Source: Pseudomonadota bacterium (GTDB lineage Bacteria; Pseudomonadota; Gammaproteobacteria; Xanthomonadales; Rhodanobacteraceae). Taken from it: DNA of 64,000 nt. Shown one piece after another: positions 36,380 through 46,739 of the stretch (position 1 is its first letter; each line of letters starts with the position of its first letter). The notes below the pieces were generated by a model. The model saw only the letters and a program-made list of their open reading frames with translations. It searched no databases and was not told the origin of the DNA. The position numbers and the translations under genes are program-made. Location of the stretch: NCBI GenBank assembly GCA_018240565.1, contig JAFEFO010000033.1, positions 1 through 64,000 of the forward strand, given 5' to 3'.

Positions 36380-37906
36380 ATGAACCACGCGCCGACCCAC
36401 CGCGAGGTCGACAACCGCGCCTTGCTGGTCGTGTCGGTGATGCTCGCCACGCTGATGCAGGCGCTGGATACGACCATCGCCAATGTCGCGCTGCCGAACA
36501 TGCAAGGGTCGCTGTCGGCGACACAGGATGAAATTTCCTGGGTGCTGACCTCCTACATCGTTGCCGCCGCGATCGCGACGCCGGCGAGCGGCTGGTTGGC
36601 GTCGGTGCTGGGCAGGCGCCGCCTGTTGCTGATTTCGGTGGCCGGATTCACCGTGGCCTCGGTGCTGTGCGGCATCGCCACCACGATCGACGAGATGGTG
36701 CTGTTCCGCCTGTTGCAGGGCCTGTTCGGCGCGGCCTTGGTGCCGGTGTCGCAATCCACCCTGCTCGACGTGTTCCCGCGCGAAAAGCACGGCGCGGCGA
36801 TGGCGATGTGGGGCATGGGCGTGATGGTCGGCCCGATCCTCGGGCCCCCGCTCGGCGGCTGGCTCACCGACAACTACAGCTGGCACTGGGTGTTCCTGAT
36901 CAATGTGCCGGTCGGCGCCTTGTGCCTGTTCGGCGTCGCCGCCAGCCTGCCCGCCGACGACACGCGCGCCACGCGCTTCGACTGGCGCGGCTTCGCCTTC
37001 CTCGCCATTGGCATCGGCGCCTTGCAGATGCTGCTCGATCGCGGCCAGACCAAGGACTGGTTCGACGCACCGGAGATCCGCATCGAGGCGGCGCTCGCGG
37101 TGCTGGGCTTCTACCTGTATGTCGTGCACTGGCTCGGCGCCGAGCGCCCGTTCGTCAACCTCGGTCTGTTCCGCGACCGCAACTTCCTCGCCAGCAACAT
37201 CTTCATCTTCATCATCGGCATCGTGTTGTTCGCCACCATGGCGCTGCTGCCGCCGTACCTGCAGACGCTGATGAATTATCCGGTCGTCACCGTCGGCATC
37301 CTGCTCGCGCCGCGCGGCATCGGCACCTTGATCGCCATGGTCATCGTCGGGCGCCTGCTCGCGCGTGGCGCGGATGCGCGCATCGTCGCCGGCGTAGGCA
37401 TGTTGTTGACCGCCTTCTCGATGTGGCAGATGACGCAGTGGACATCCGACGTGCCGCAGTGGGACATCATCTACACCGGTATCGTGCAGGGCGTGGGCGT
37501 GGGCCTGGTGTTCGTGCCGGTGTCCACGGTCGCCTATTCGACGCTGCCGATGGCCACGCGCACCGAGGCGGCCGGCATCTACAGCCTGACCCGCAACATC
37601 GGCTCGAGCGTCGGCATCTCGATCATGATGGCGCTGCTCGCGCGCGGCACCCAGATCAACCACGCCGAACTTGCCTCGCGCATCACGCCGTTCGGCGCCG
37701 GTGCGGTGCCGCACCTGAGCGGCCTTTCCGCGGCGGCGAGTCTGGAAGCCCTGAACGGCGAGGTCACGCGGCAGGCGGCGACGATCGCCTACTTGAACGA
37801 CTTCTGGTTGATGATGATCCTCACCCTCGTCGCCGTGCCGCTGCTGGCATTGTTGCGGCCGCCCAAGCACACTGCGCCGGTCGATGCGGCAATGGCCCTG
37901 GAATGA
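36380..37906 (+). CDS. emrB: EmrB-type DHA2 drug:proton antiporter
   Basis: A 508-residue major facilitator of the 14-helix DHA2 family. Motif D1/A region LMQALDTTIANVALP, GWLASVLGRRRLLL (motif A) and motif C GMGVMVGPILGPPLGGWLTD are clear. With EmrA it expels hydrophobic drugs or uncouplers using the proton gradient. It starts seven bases after emrA and overlaps the next gene by four bases (ATGA). Confidence 0.93.
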   Translation: MNHAPTHREVDNRALLVVSVMLATLMQALDTTIANVALPNMQGSLSATQDEISWVLTSYIVAAAIATPASGWLASVLGRRRLLLISVAGFTVASVLCGIATTIDEMVLFRLLQGLFGAALVPVSQSTLLDVFPREKHGAAMAMWGMGVMVGPILGPPLGGWLTDNYSWHWVFLINVPVGALCLFGVAASLPADDTRATRFDWRGFAFLAIGIGALQMLLDRGQTKDWFDAPEIRIEAALAVLGFYLYVVHWLGAERPFVNLGLFRDRNFLASNIFIFIIGIVLFATMALLPPYLQTLMNYPVVTVGILLAPRGIGTLIAMVIVGRLLARGADARIVAGVGMLLTAFSMWQMTQWTSDVPQWDIIYTGIVQGVGVGLVFVPVSTVAYSTLPMATRTEAAGIYSLTRNIGSSVGISIMMALLARGTQINHAELASRITPFGAGAVPHLSGLSAAASLEALNGEVTRQAATIAYLNDFWLMMILTLVAVPLLALLRPPKHTAPVDAAMALE

Positions 37907-38706
37907 ACGAACCATCCCCTGAACGCGCCGCGCCGCCGCGCCGCAACCGCGACGAGATGCGCGTCTACGGCGTCAACGCCTGCCTGGCCCTGTTCGCGCA
38001 GCGCCCGCACGATCTGCGCAAGGTGTATTTGTTGCAGTCGCGCATCGCGCAGCTGAAAACCGTGCTCGCCTGGTGCGTGCAGAAACGACTCGGCTATCGC
38101 GTGGTCGACGTCGCCGACCTGGACAAGCTCACCGGCAGCCAGCACCACGAAGGCGTGTGCTTCGACGTGCGCCGGCGCGCGCCCATGTCGCTGACAGCGT
38201 TGCTGCAGAAACTCGCGCCGCGCAAGCAGGCCGTGCTCGCCTGGCTCGATGGCGTCGGCAATCCGCACAATTTCGGCGCCGTGCTGCGCAGCGCGGCGAA
38301 CTTCGGCGTGGATGGCGTGCTGATCTCCGGCGACGCCACGCTGGCCGAATCCGGCGCGGCCCTGCGCGTGGCCGAAGGCGGCGCGGAAGCCGTGCCGATG
38401 GCGCGCATCGCGCCGGGCGAAGATGCGTTCGGCACCTTGCGCAACGCCGGGTTTGCGATTGCCGCGACCGTGCCGCGCGAAGGCGAAGCGCTGTTCACCG
38501 CACGCCTGCCGCTGCGGCTGGTGTTCGCACTGGGTGCGGAAGGGCAGGGCCTGAGCCGCGGCCTGATCGATCGCGCCGACCTGCACCTGACGATTCCCGG
38601 ATCGGGCGCGGTGGAAAGCCTCAACGTATCGGCCAGCGCGGCGGTGCTGTTCGGCGAATATTGGCGCCAACGCAACGCGGCGGTCGCGCGACCGCCGCGG
38701 CGCTGA
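37903..38706 (+). CDS. yfiF: YfiF-type TrmH/SpoU RNA methyltransferase
   Basis: A 267-residue SPOUT methyltransferase. The N-terminal substrate-binding domain (RVYGVNACLALFAQRP, SQHHEGVCF) matches E. coli YfiF. The knotted SAM-binding domain carries motif 1 DGVGNPHNFGAVLRSAANFG, motif 2 VFALGAEGQGLS and motif 3 SLNVSASAAVLFGEY. It is probably a 2'-O-ribose methyltransferase of tRNA or rRNA; the target is not known. Its ATG overlaps the emrB stop, though no functional link is evident. Confidence 0.86.
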   Translation: MNEPSPERAAPPRRNRDEMRVYGVNACLALFAQRPHDLRKVYLLQSRIAQLKTVLAWCVQKRLGYRVVDVADLDKLTGSQHHEGVCFDVRRRAPMSLTALLQKLAPRKQAVLAWLDGVGNPHNFGAVLRSAANFGVDGVLISGDATLAESGAALRVAEGGAEAVPMARIAPGEDAFGTLRNAGFAIAATVPREGEALFTARLPLRLVFALGAEGQGLSRGLIDRADLHLTIPGSGAVESLNVSASAAVLFGEYWRQRNAAVARPPRR

Positions 38707-38734
38707 CAATAGAAAAGTGAGTCGGTGTTCCGCG

Positions 38735-38756
38735 CCTCTCCTGCCAACAGGAGAGG
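38735..38756. repeat. CCTCTCC-type hairpin repeat between convergent genes
   Basis: CCTCTCCTG-CCAA-CAGGAGAGG, a 9-bp perfect hairpin, between yfiF (+) and mscL (-). It shares the CCTCTCC/GGAGAGG arms of the repeats at 53691-53825. No T-tract; it may act as a 3' stabiliser. Confidence 0.55.
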
Positions 38757-38793
38757 GGCGAAAGCCCAGCACCGCGACTGCCTGACGAGAACC

Positions 38794-39204
38794 TTACTTC
38801 TGTGCCTTGAGCAGGTCGCGGATTTCGGTGAGCAGCACTTCCTGTTGCGGCGGCGCGGCCGGCGTGGCTTCCTGCTTCTTGACCATGCGGTTCATCAACT
38901 TGATGACGAGGAAGATCGCCAACGCGATGATGATGAACTGGATGATGGTGTTGAGGAACACGCCGTACTTGATGATCGCGCCACCGGTCACCACGCCCTT
39001 CGCGTCGGCGACCGGGTTGCCGATGGTGACGGCCAGGCTGGAAAAATCGATACCGCCGATCAGCACGCCGATGGGCGGCATGATGACGTTGTCGACCAGC
39101 GACGAGACGATCTTGCCGAATGCCGCACCGATCACGATACCCGTGGCCATGTCGACCACGTTGCCCTTCATCGCAAAGGTCTTGAACTCGCTGATGAAAC
39201 TCAT
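38794..39204 (-). CDS. mscL: Large-conductance mechanosensitive channel
   Basis: A 136-residue MscL, an inner-membrane tension valve protecting against osmotic downshock. [28 protein letters not shown] is the conserved N-terminal/TM1 block and TM2 is [19 protein letters not shown]; the charged C-terminal bundle ends [10 protein letters not shown]. The ATG at 39204 fits family starts; the longer upstream reading frame is rejected. Confidence 0.96.
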   Translation of the reverse strand: MSFISEFKTFAMKGNVVDMATGIVIGAAFGKIVSSLVDNVIMPPIGVLIGGIDFSSLAVTIGNPVADAKGVVTGGAIIKYGVFLNTIIQFIIIALAIFLVIKLMNRMVKKQEATPAAPPQQEVLLTEIRDLLKAQK

Positions 39205-39289
39205 GCGCCCGCTCCTTGTTGATTCATGGTGGCCCCTCCCCATCGGGGACAAGCGAATCTAGCGCGATTTGCCGCCGATGTCAGCGCGA

Positions 39290-39976
39290 TCAGGCGATGT
39301 GCCCGCGCAACTGCGCGAAATCGGCGAGCCGTGCATCGTAAGCGTCGCCGCGCCGCAGCGGACCGACGCCGGCCGGCGTGCCGGTGAAAATGAGGTCGCC
39401 CGCCTGCAATTCGAACAGGCGCGACAGGCGCGCGATGATTTCCGGCACGGCGAAGATCATCTGCGCGATATCGGAGTGCTGGCGCTGTTGGCCGTTGACT
39501 TCCAGCGTCAATGCCGCGTGGCGCGGATGCCCGATTGCGGCGGCGGGATGAAGCGCCGACAGCGGCGCGGAATGATCGAACGCCTTGGCCGTGTCCCAGG
39601 GCATCCCTTTGGCTTTTGCGGCCGCCTGCAAGTCGCGACGGGTCAGGTCGAGTCCGACGCCGTAGCCGAATACGTGAAGCAGTGCGTCCGCTTCGGTAAT
39701 GTTCGCACCGCCGGAATGCAGGGCGACGACCATTTCCACCTCGTGATGCAACTCCGACGTGCCGAGCGGGTAGGCAATGGATGCACCATCGTCCACGACC
39801 GCATCGGCGGGCTTGCAGAAGAACACCGGGTTGCCGCGATCCACGCTCGCGCCCATCTCCGCCGCATGTTCTGCATAGTTGCGGCCGATGCAGTAGATGC
39901 GATGCACCGGAAAGCGCGCGTCGCCACCGGCGATGGCGACGCTGGCTTGCGCGAGCGTGAAGGCGGCGTGCGTCAT
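39290..39976 (-). CDS. Fumarylacetoacetate hydrolase family protein
   Basis: A 228-residue FAH-family protein similar in size to FAHD1-type acylpyruvate hydrolases. HRIYCIGRNYAEHAAEMG, FFCKPADA, the metal site HHEVEMVV, and LQAGDLIFTGTPAGVGPL are conserved. It would hydrolyse or decarboxylate short diketo acids using Mg2+ or Mn2+. Its ATG overlaps the stop of the aminopeptidase gene by four bases. Confidence 0.9.
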   Translation of the reverse strand: MTHAAFTLAQASVAIAGGDARFPVHRIYCIGRNYAEHAAEMGASVDRGNPVFFCKPADAVVDDGASIAYPLGTSELHHEVEMVVALHSGGANITEADALLHVFGYGVGLDLTRRDLQAAAKAKGMPWDTAKAFDHSAPLSALHPAAAIGHPRHAALTLEVNGQQRQHSDIAQMIFAVPEIIARLSRLFELQAGDLIFTGTPAGVGPLRRGDAYDARLADFAQLRGHIA

Positions 39977-42639
39977 TTGAGTATCGCCGCCGGGTCCTGC
40001 TTCGCCTTCAGGGCCGCGCACAACAACGTGGACTCGGTGGCCTGCGCCAGACCGCGGTCGGCGCCGGACAGATCCTTCAGCCGCGGCGTGAAGAACTGCG
40101 TCATGCGCTCGGCTTCGGCCTGCGAGCAACCGCCGCCACCGGCCATGCCGGGCAGATAGCCACTGGCGAACGTGCCGGTGCGCGCGAGGATCTGGTCAAA
40201 GTGTTTCACGAACCAGTTCCACATCGCGGTGCGGCCTTCGCGGGTGTCGCGATCGACGCCCAGCAAGCGTCCCATCTCGCCGACTTTCACGTCCTTGCCG
40301 ATGGCGAAATCGCGCACGCGATCGGCCTGGCCGGCCGGCGCGCCGCCAAGGCCGCCGAGGATGGCATTGCGCTGCGCCGGATCGGTGGTCACCGGCAGCG
40401 CGGCGATCAATTCGTCCACCGCCGGCTTGCCGCGTTCGGCAACCGCCACCGCCAGCGCGCTGCCGATCAGGTCCGGATTGGCGGCGGCGAAGTCGAGTTG
40501 GCCATCCGCCGTCTTCTTCAGCACGGCGTCACCCTGCGCCAGCAGCGCGGCGCGGACTTCCGGGATCTTCAGCGTGTGGCCGAGCGTGCTGGCAAGGCTG
40601 CCGCGCATCTCGATGTCCTGCGGCGTATCGCTGGCGCGGCGCGTGTAACCCAGTGCTTCCATGCGCGGCAGGTAGGCGGCTTTGGCGACTTCGCGCAAAC
40701 GCGCCTTTTGCGCGTCGGTGATTGCCTCGCGATGCCAGATCCAGTCGAACGTGGACAAGGGCGAGAGCGACACCTGCGCGGTCGCCGATGGCGCGAGCTT
40801 GCGCAGGGCTGCGAGCACGTCGTGCGCGTCGATGTCGCCGTGGCGGAACGCGGCGTCGATGGCATCGGCATAGGCAAGTTTCTCGGCGTCGTTGAGCGTG
40901 TCCAGCGCTGCCGTCAATTGGGCCAGGTCCTGCGGCGCCATGCTGAAGCGGTAGTAGCCGCGTGCACCGGCGTTGGGCATGTACCACGCCGGGCAGGATT
41001 TGTCTTCGAGCGTCATGCTGCCGGTTGCGCTGTCGAACAATTCGCAGCGCGTTCCCGCCGGCGTGCGCACGCACATCGGCACGCCCCACGTGCGCGCGAC
41101 GTCGCCCGTGGAGCCGAGCGGCAGGTAGCGGCTTTGCGCAAGCTTGAGCGTGGGTTGCTTGCCGCTGCAATCGAGTTGCGTGCGCACCATCGGCACGCCG
41201 GACTGGTCGAGGAAGCTGCCGAACGCCTGCTTGAAGCGGATGCCCTTGTCCGCCGCCTTGGTGATGGCGTCGATCAGGTCGTCCGCACTGGCGTTGCCGA
41301 ACTTGTGTCCGGCGATGTAGGCGCGCATGCCGTCCTGAAACGTCTTGTCGCCGACAAAGCCTTCGAACATGGCCAGCACGGCGGCGCCCTTGGAATAGGT
41401 GATGCCGTCGAACGCGGTCTGGATGTCGCCGTTGCCGGTGATCGGCTGGCGGATCTTGCGCGCGCTGACCAGGCTGTCGTTGGCCATGGCGTGCTGCGCG
41501 GCTTCCACGCGATCCAGGTCCGCGCGGTATTCCGGATGCACCTTCTCGGTGATCTTCTTCTGCATCCAGGTGGCGAAGGACTCGTTCAGCCACAAGTCGT
41601 TCCACCAGCCCATGGTGACCGTATCGCCGGTCCATTGATGGGCGAGTTCATGCGCGGTGACGTTGAACGAGCCCTGCACGTAACTTTGCGCCGAATCCGC
41701 ATCGAGCAGCAGCAGCCAGTCGCGGAACGTGACCAGACCCGCGTTTTCCATCGCGCCGGCGCTGAAATCCGGCATGGCGGCCAGATCGAGCTTGTCGAAC
41801 GGATAGCCGAAACCGTAGTAGTCCTCCAGCGTCTGGATGATCACCGGTGTCTGCCCGAGCACATGCGCCATGCGCTGCGCCTGTCCGGCGGCGGCAATGC
41901 CGCGCAACGGCAGCGGATGCTTGCGCCACGCGCTGGGCGCGATGTCGGGCGCGACCTTGATGTCCCACGGGCCGACGGCATAGGCGACCAGGTACGTCGG
42001 CAGCGGCAACGTCTGCGTGAAGGTGACTTTTTTCCAGCCCTTGCCGGCCGCGGTGGTCCTGAGTGCCGCGGTATTGGCGACGGCGACGAGGTCCTCGGGC
42101 GCGGTGATGGAGATGTCGAACGGCGTCTTGAAGTCCGGTTCATCAAAGCCCGGGAACGCGTAGCGCGCGCTGATCGGTTCCATTTGCGTCATCACGTAGG
42201 GCTTGCCGGCGTAGACGACCTTGTACAGGCCTTCCAGATGCCCGTTGTACGGTGCGTGGTAGTCAAAACGCAGGGTCAGCTCCTGCGCGGCGAGCGTGCT
42301 GCCGAAATCCACCCGCACCACGCCGGGCTTGGGCGCGGCGTCGACGTACCGGGCGGCGTGCACCTTGCCGTGCGCGTCGGTCACGCTGACCTTGACCTGC
42401 GCAAGGTCCTTGCCATGCAACCAGACATGGTCGGATGGCTGCGTCAGTTTCAGCCTGATCGTCGCCGTGCCGCTGAAGCCGGATTGCGCCGGATCGATGC
42501 GCAAGTCCAGCGCATAGGATTCGGGCACGGCCCAACGCGGCAGTTTTTCCAGCGGTGGAGAATCCATCGTGGCGGCAAGCGCCGACGCGCCGGCGAGCGC
42601 GAAACAGGAAGCGAGAAACAGGCGTGGCACGATGGACAT
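39973..42639 (-). CDS. Exported M1-family zinc aminopeptidase
   Basis: An 888-residue metallopeptidase. A signal peptide (cleavage near ALAAT) precedes an N-terminal beta domain, the GAMEN substrate motif (GAMENAGLVTF) and zinc site HELAHQWTG with the distal glutamate in WLNESFATW. A long ERAP1-like helical C-terminal domain follows. It trims N-terminal residues from peptides in the periplasm. Of two adjacent ATGs, 42639 is preferred because GGAGG lies five bases before it; 42642 would leave only two. Confidence 0.93.
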   Translation of the reverse strand: MSIVPRLFLASCFALAGASALAATMDSPPLEKLPRWAVPESYALDLRIDPAQSGFSGTATIRLKLTQPSDHVWLHGKDLAQVKVSVTDAHGKVHAARYVDAAPKPGVVRVDFGSTLAAQELTLRFDYHAPYNGHLEGLYKVVYAGKPYVMTQMEPISARYAFPGFDEPDFKTPFDISITAPEDLVAVANTAALRTTAAGKGWKKVTFTQTLPLPTYLVAYAVGPWDIKVAPDIAPSAWRKHPLPLRGIAAAGQAQRMAHVLGQTPVIIQTLEDYYGFGYPFDKLDLAAMPDFSAGAMENAGLVTFRDWLLLLDADSAQSYVQGSFNVTAHELAHQWTGDTVTMGWWNDLWLNESFATWMQKKITEKVHPEYRADLDRVEAAQHAMANDSLVSARKIRQPITGNGDIQTAFDGITYSKGAAVLAMFEGFVGDKTFQDGMRAYIAGHKFGNASADDLIDAITKAADKGIRFKQAFGSFLDQSGVPMVRTQLDCSGKQPTLKLAQSRYLPLGSTGDVARTWGVPMCVRTPAGTRCELFDSATGSMTLEDKSCPAWYMPNAGARGYYRFSMAPQDLAQLTAALDTLNDAEKLAYADAIDAAFRHGDIDAHDVLAALRKLAPSATAQVSLSPLSTFDWIWHREAITDAQKARLREVAKAAYLPRMEALGYTRRASDTPQDIEMRGSLASTLGHTLKIPEVRAALLAQGDAVLKKTADGQLDFAAANPDLIGSALAVAVAERGKPAVDELIAALPVTTDPAQRNAILGGLGGAPAGQADRVRDFAIGKDVKVGEMGRLLGVDRDTREGRTAMWNWFVKHFDQILARTGTFASGYLPGMAGGGGCSQAEAERMTQFFTPRLKDLSGADRGLAQATESTLLCAALKAKQDPAAILK

Positions 42640-42736
42640 CATTTCCTCCGACGGATGGGCGAACCCGCTAGCAATCCAGCCGCCAAGCAAACCATCCCCT
42701 CGCGCCGGCGGCACGTGCCAAAAGCCACACGGACAC

Positions 42737-43420
42737 TCAGCCGGCTTGCGGCAGGAACGACGTATCGACCTGGTAGCGCTTCGGGTTGTCCATGTCCACC
42801 AGCACGTCGAGCGTGTCGCGCTTGACGAATGAAGTCGGATCGAACCAGATGTTCGCGCTCCTGAACAGGTACACCTTTTGCGTGACCGGATGCTGCCACT
42901 GGCAGATCAGCTTCCACGGACTGCGACCGTTGACCTTCAGGCTGGTGTCGTACAGCACGTTCTCGAACCTGGCCTGCACGCGCAGGCCGTTCACCGCCAG
43001 CCACTGGTTGATCTTGCGCGTGCGCGCGGCGGCCGCGACCATGCCGCCGCCGATGCCGGCGAAGACCAGGCCGATGCCGGACATGATCAGGATGCCCAGC
43101 CAGTTCTCGCTGAAGCTGTCGATGCGGCCGGATTCCGGGTTGCCGGGCAGATACAGCACCGACACCTTTTCGCCGCGACTGAACGCCGGCGGGTTGGTGC
43201 CGGAACCGCGGATGTGGATGACGCGACCATCGGCTTCGAACTCCACGCTCGGCGCATACGTCCCGCCGCCCTTGGAACTGCTGGAGAAGATCAGGTCGAC
43301 GACGGTTCCGCTGGTGCGCTGGGCATGCGCGGCGAAGTTCGCATGATTGCGCCAGATCGCCCCGGCGCCGGCCAGCAGCGCCAGGCCGATCACGAGAAAA
43401 AGTATACTGAACCAGCGCAT
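42737..43420 (-). CDS. DUF3592 membrane protein
   Basis: A 227-residue protein with a helix at 5-25, an extracytoplasmic beta segment (TSGTVVDLIFSSSSKGGGTYAPSV; EKVSVLYLPGNPESGRID), a second helix (about 110-130) and a cytoplasmic beta domain (NQWLAVNGLRVQARFENV). The R-G-x-V-V-D and V-x-V-L-Y-x-P-x-x-P pattern is that of DUF3592, function unknown. GGGGAGG before the ATG at 43420 supports the start. It is divergent from the efflux adaptor. Confidence 0.8.
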   Translation of the reverse strand: MRWFSILFLVIGLALLAGAGAIWRNHANFAAHAQRTSGTVVDLIFSSSSKGGGTYAPSVEFEADGRVIHIRGSGTNPPAFSRGEKVSVLYLPGNPESGRIDSFSENWLGILIMSGIGLVFAGIGGGMVAAAARTRKINQWLAVNGLRVQARFENVLYDTSLKVNGRSPWKLICQWQHPVTQKVYLFRSANIWFDPTSFVKRDTLDVLVDMDNPKRYQVDTSFLPQAG

Positions 43421-43600
43421 GGCGGCCTCCCCGGGGCGAATCGTCTGCCAAGCATGCGCAAATCCGGCGCCGCGCGCAAATGCGCCACGCGTCTGACAAT
43501 TGTCATCCGCCAATCGTGACCAGCGGCCCTGTTGCGAGGCAACACGGCGTGTGAGTCTATGGCACACTTCACGACCGCACGTTCACCCCACATGGGCACC

Positions 43601-44839
43601 ATGGACCAATCCGACTTGTTGAAGGAACTGCGCATCGATTCGCGCCATCGCGAAGATGCCGTTGGCGGCGGCGCGCGCTGGCCGTGGATCGCCGCTGCGC
43701 TGGTGCTGGTCGCCGTGCTGATCGCCGGAGCGGCGTGGTTCTTTGCCGGCGGCAAGACGTTCCAGGTGCAGGCGGCGACCGCGACCGCGCCGACGGCGAA
43801 CGGCAGCGACACCGCGGTGTTGCAGGCAACCGGCTATGTCACCGCGCGGCGTGAAGCCACCGTGTCGACGCAGATCACCGGCACCTTGACCGAAGTGCTG
43901 ATCGAGGAAGGCGAGCACGTCGCCAAGGACCAGGTGCTGGCGCAACTGGACGACACCGCGCAGAAGGCGGCGTTGGCGCAGGCGCGTGCGCAACAACAGG
44001 CGGCGGTGGCGACGCTCGCGCAGTACCAGGCGCAACTGGCACAGGCGCGGCGCGACCTCACGCGCGCGCAGGACCTCGTGGGCCGGCATCTCGTATCGCA
44101 ACAATCGCTGGAAGACGCGCAGACCCAGGTCGCTTCGCTCACCGCCCAGCTCGATGCGCAACGCAAGCAGATCGAACTGGCCGATGCGGGCGTGAAGTCC
44201 GCGCAGGTGCAGCTCGACTATTGCACCGTGCGCGCGCCATTCGCCGGCGTCATCATCGCCAAGAATGCGCAGGTCGGCGAAATCGTCTCGCCGTTTTCCG
44301 CCGGCGGCGGTTTCACGCGCACCGGCGTGGGCACGATCGTCGACATGGATTCGCTGGAAGTCGACGTCGACGTGAACGAGGCCTACATCAACCGCGTGCA
44401 GCCGAACCAGCCGACGCAGACCGTGCTCGATGCGTATCCGAACTGGACGATCCCGGCGCACGTCATCGCGGTGATCCCGACGGCGGACAAGAGCAAGGCC
44501 ACGGTCAAGGTGCGCATCGCGATGGAGCAGAAGGACCCGCGCATCCTGCCGGACATGGGCGCGCGCGTGTCGTTCCTCGAGGAAACGAAGAAAAACACGG
44601 GCGCCGAACCGCCCAGGGGCGTGCTGGTGCCGGCATCGAGCATCGTGCAGCGCGACGGCAAATCCGTGGTGTTTGCCATCGACGGTGGCCGCGCGCGCGC
44701 GCGTGCGGTGACGCCGGGCCAGACCTATTCCGACCTGCGCCTGGTCGAAGGCATCGGCGCCGGCACCCAGGTCGTGAAACAGCCGCCGGCGGACATGGCC
44801 GATGGCGCAAGAGTGACGATCGCAACCGCCAGCAAGTAA
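43601..44839 (+). CDS. Periplasmic adaptor (MacA/HlyD type) of ABC efflux system
   Basis: A 412-residue membrane fusion protein. After a cytoplasmic lead and one anchor helix (about 25-45) come the lipoyl halves (GYVTARREATVSTQITGTLTEV; DYCTVRAPFAGVIIAKNAQVGE) and a coiled-coil hairpin rich in Ala/Gln (about 120-200). It would couple the ABC permeases downstream to the cell envelope or an outer-membrane channel. ATG 43601 (MDQSDLLKEL) is chosen; 43592 and 43559 are in-frame alternatives, none with a good ribosome site. Followed 22 bases later by the ATPase. Confidence 0.85.
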   Translation: MDQSDLLKELRIDSRHREDAVGGGARWPWIAAALVLVAVLIAGAAWFFAGGKTFQVQAATATAPTANGSDTAVLQATGYVTARREATVSTQITGTLTEVLIEEGEHVAKDQVLAQLDDTAQKAALAQARAQQQAAVATLAQYQAQLAQARRDLTRAQDLVGRHLVSQQSLEDAQTQVASLTAQLDAQRKQIELADAGVKSAQVQLDYCTVRAPFAGVIIAKNAQVGEIVSPFSAGGGFTRTGVGTIVDMDSLEVDVDVNEAYINRVQPNQPTQTVLDAYPNWTIPAHVIAVIPTADKSKATVKVRIAMEQKDPRILPDMGARVSFLEETKKNTGAEPPRGVLVPASSIVQRDGKSVVFAIDGGRARARAVTPGQTYSDLRLVEGIGAGTQVVKQPPADMADGARVTIATASK

Positions 44840-44861
44840 CGCATTCGAAGAGGATCCAACG

Positions 44862-45551
<690 letters not shown>

Positions 45552-45563
45552 CGGAGCATTGCG

Positions 45564-46727
45564 ATGAAATATTTCCATCTCATCTGGGCCGCACTGTTCC
45601 GGCGCAAGACGCGCACGTTCTTCACCATCGCCTCGGTGCTGGCGGCGTTCCTGCTGTTCGGCCTGCTCAACGCGGTGCGCGTGGCCTTCACCAGCGGCAG
45701 CGACAGCCTGGCCGGCAACGAGCGGCTGGTCGTCGCCTCGCGTTTTTCGATCATGACCGGTTTGCCATTGAGCCTGAAGACGCGCATTGCCGCGATTCCC
45801 GGCGTGAAAAGCGTCGGCCACGAAAACTGGTTCGGCGGCGTGTACCAGGACCCGAAGAATTTCGTCTTCAGCTTCGCGGTGGACGACGAGTACATCGCCG
45901 ACAATACGAACATCGTGTTGTCGCCGGAGCAACACAAGGCCTTCACCGATACGCGCGACGGCGTGCTGGTCGGCGCGAAGCTTGCCGAGCGCTACCACTG
46001 GAAGGTCGGTGACAAGGTGCCGTTGAAGTCGCAGATCTTTCCGCGCAAGGACGGCGACATGACCTGGCCGTTCACCATCGTCGGCGTGTTCCATGCCGCC
46101 AAGGACGCGCCCGATGGCACGGACGAGATGTTCTTCCTGCATTGGGAGTACTTCGACGAGGCCAACCTGTACAGCCAGCACGAGGTGGGTTGGTACGTGG
46201 TGCAGTTGTCCGATCCCAACCAGGCCGATGCCGTGGCCCACGCGATCGACGCGCTGTCGGCCAACTCGGCCCACGAAACCAAGACGCAGACCGCGAACGC
46301 GTTCAATGCGTCCTTCGCCAAGCAGATCGGCAACATCGGCCTGATCGTCGAGGCGATCATGGCGGCGGTGTTCTTCACCCTGATCCTGCTGACCGGCAAC
46401 ACCATGGCGCAGGCGGTGCGCGAGCGCATCCCGGAACTGGCCGTGCTCAAGACCATCGGCTTCAGCAACCGCAGCGTGCTGGGCCTGGTGCTGGCCGAGG
46501 CGATCGTGTTGCTGCTGATCGGCGGCGTGATCGGCATGGCCATCGCCAGCGCGCTCGCGCCCGCGCTGACCCGCGGCAGTGGCGGCATGATCCGTCTGCC
46601 GCCGATCGGCCTGGAAAACTGGATCGAGGGCATCGTGCTGATGATCGTCATCGGCGCCCTCGTCGGCGTGTTGCCGGCACTGCGCGGCATGCGCCTGAAG
46701 ATCGTCGATGCATTGGCCGGAAGATAA
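45564..46727 (+). CDS. FtsX-like ABC permease 1
   Basis: A 387-residue permease with one N-terminal helix (about 20-40), a large periplasmic MacB-type domain (about 45-270) and three C-terminal helices (about 275-375) of the FtsX fold, including GNTMAQAVRERIPELAVLKTIGF. It starts 12 bases after the ATPase. It probably pairs with permease 2 as a heterodimer (inference). Confidence 0.9.
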   Translation: MKYFHLIWAALFRRKTRTFFTIASVLAAFLLFGLLNAVRVAFTSGSDSLAGNERLVVASRFSIMTGLPLSLKTRIAAIPGVKSVGHENWFGGVYQDPKNFVFSFAVDDEYIADNTNIVLSPEQHKAFTDTRDGVLVGAKLAERYHWKVGDKVPLKSQIFPRKDGDMTWPFTIVGVFHAAKDAPDGTDEMFFLHWEYFDEANLYSQHEVGWYVVQLSDPNQADAVAHAIDALSANSAHETKTQTANAFNASFAKQIGNIGLIVEAIMAAVFFTLILLTGNTMAQAVRERIPELAVLKTIGFSNRSVLGLVLAEAIVLLLIGGVIGMAIASALAPALTRGSGGMIRLPPIGLENWIEGIVLMIVIGALVGVLPALRGMRLKIVDALAGR

Positions 46728-46739
46728 AGGGATACCGCC

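Noticed and set aside
40201..42825. An 874-codon plus-strand open frame
   Set aside because: Antisense to the M1 aminopeptidase, whose zinc and GAMEN motifs are intact.
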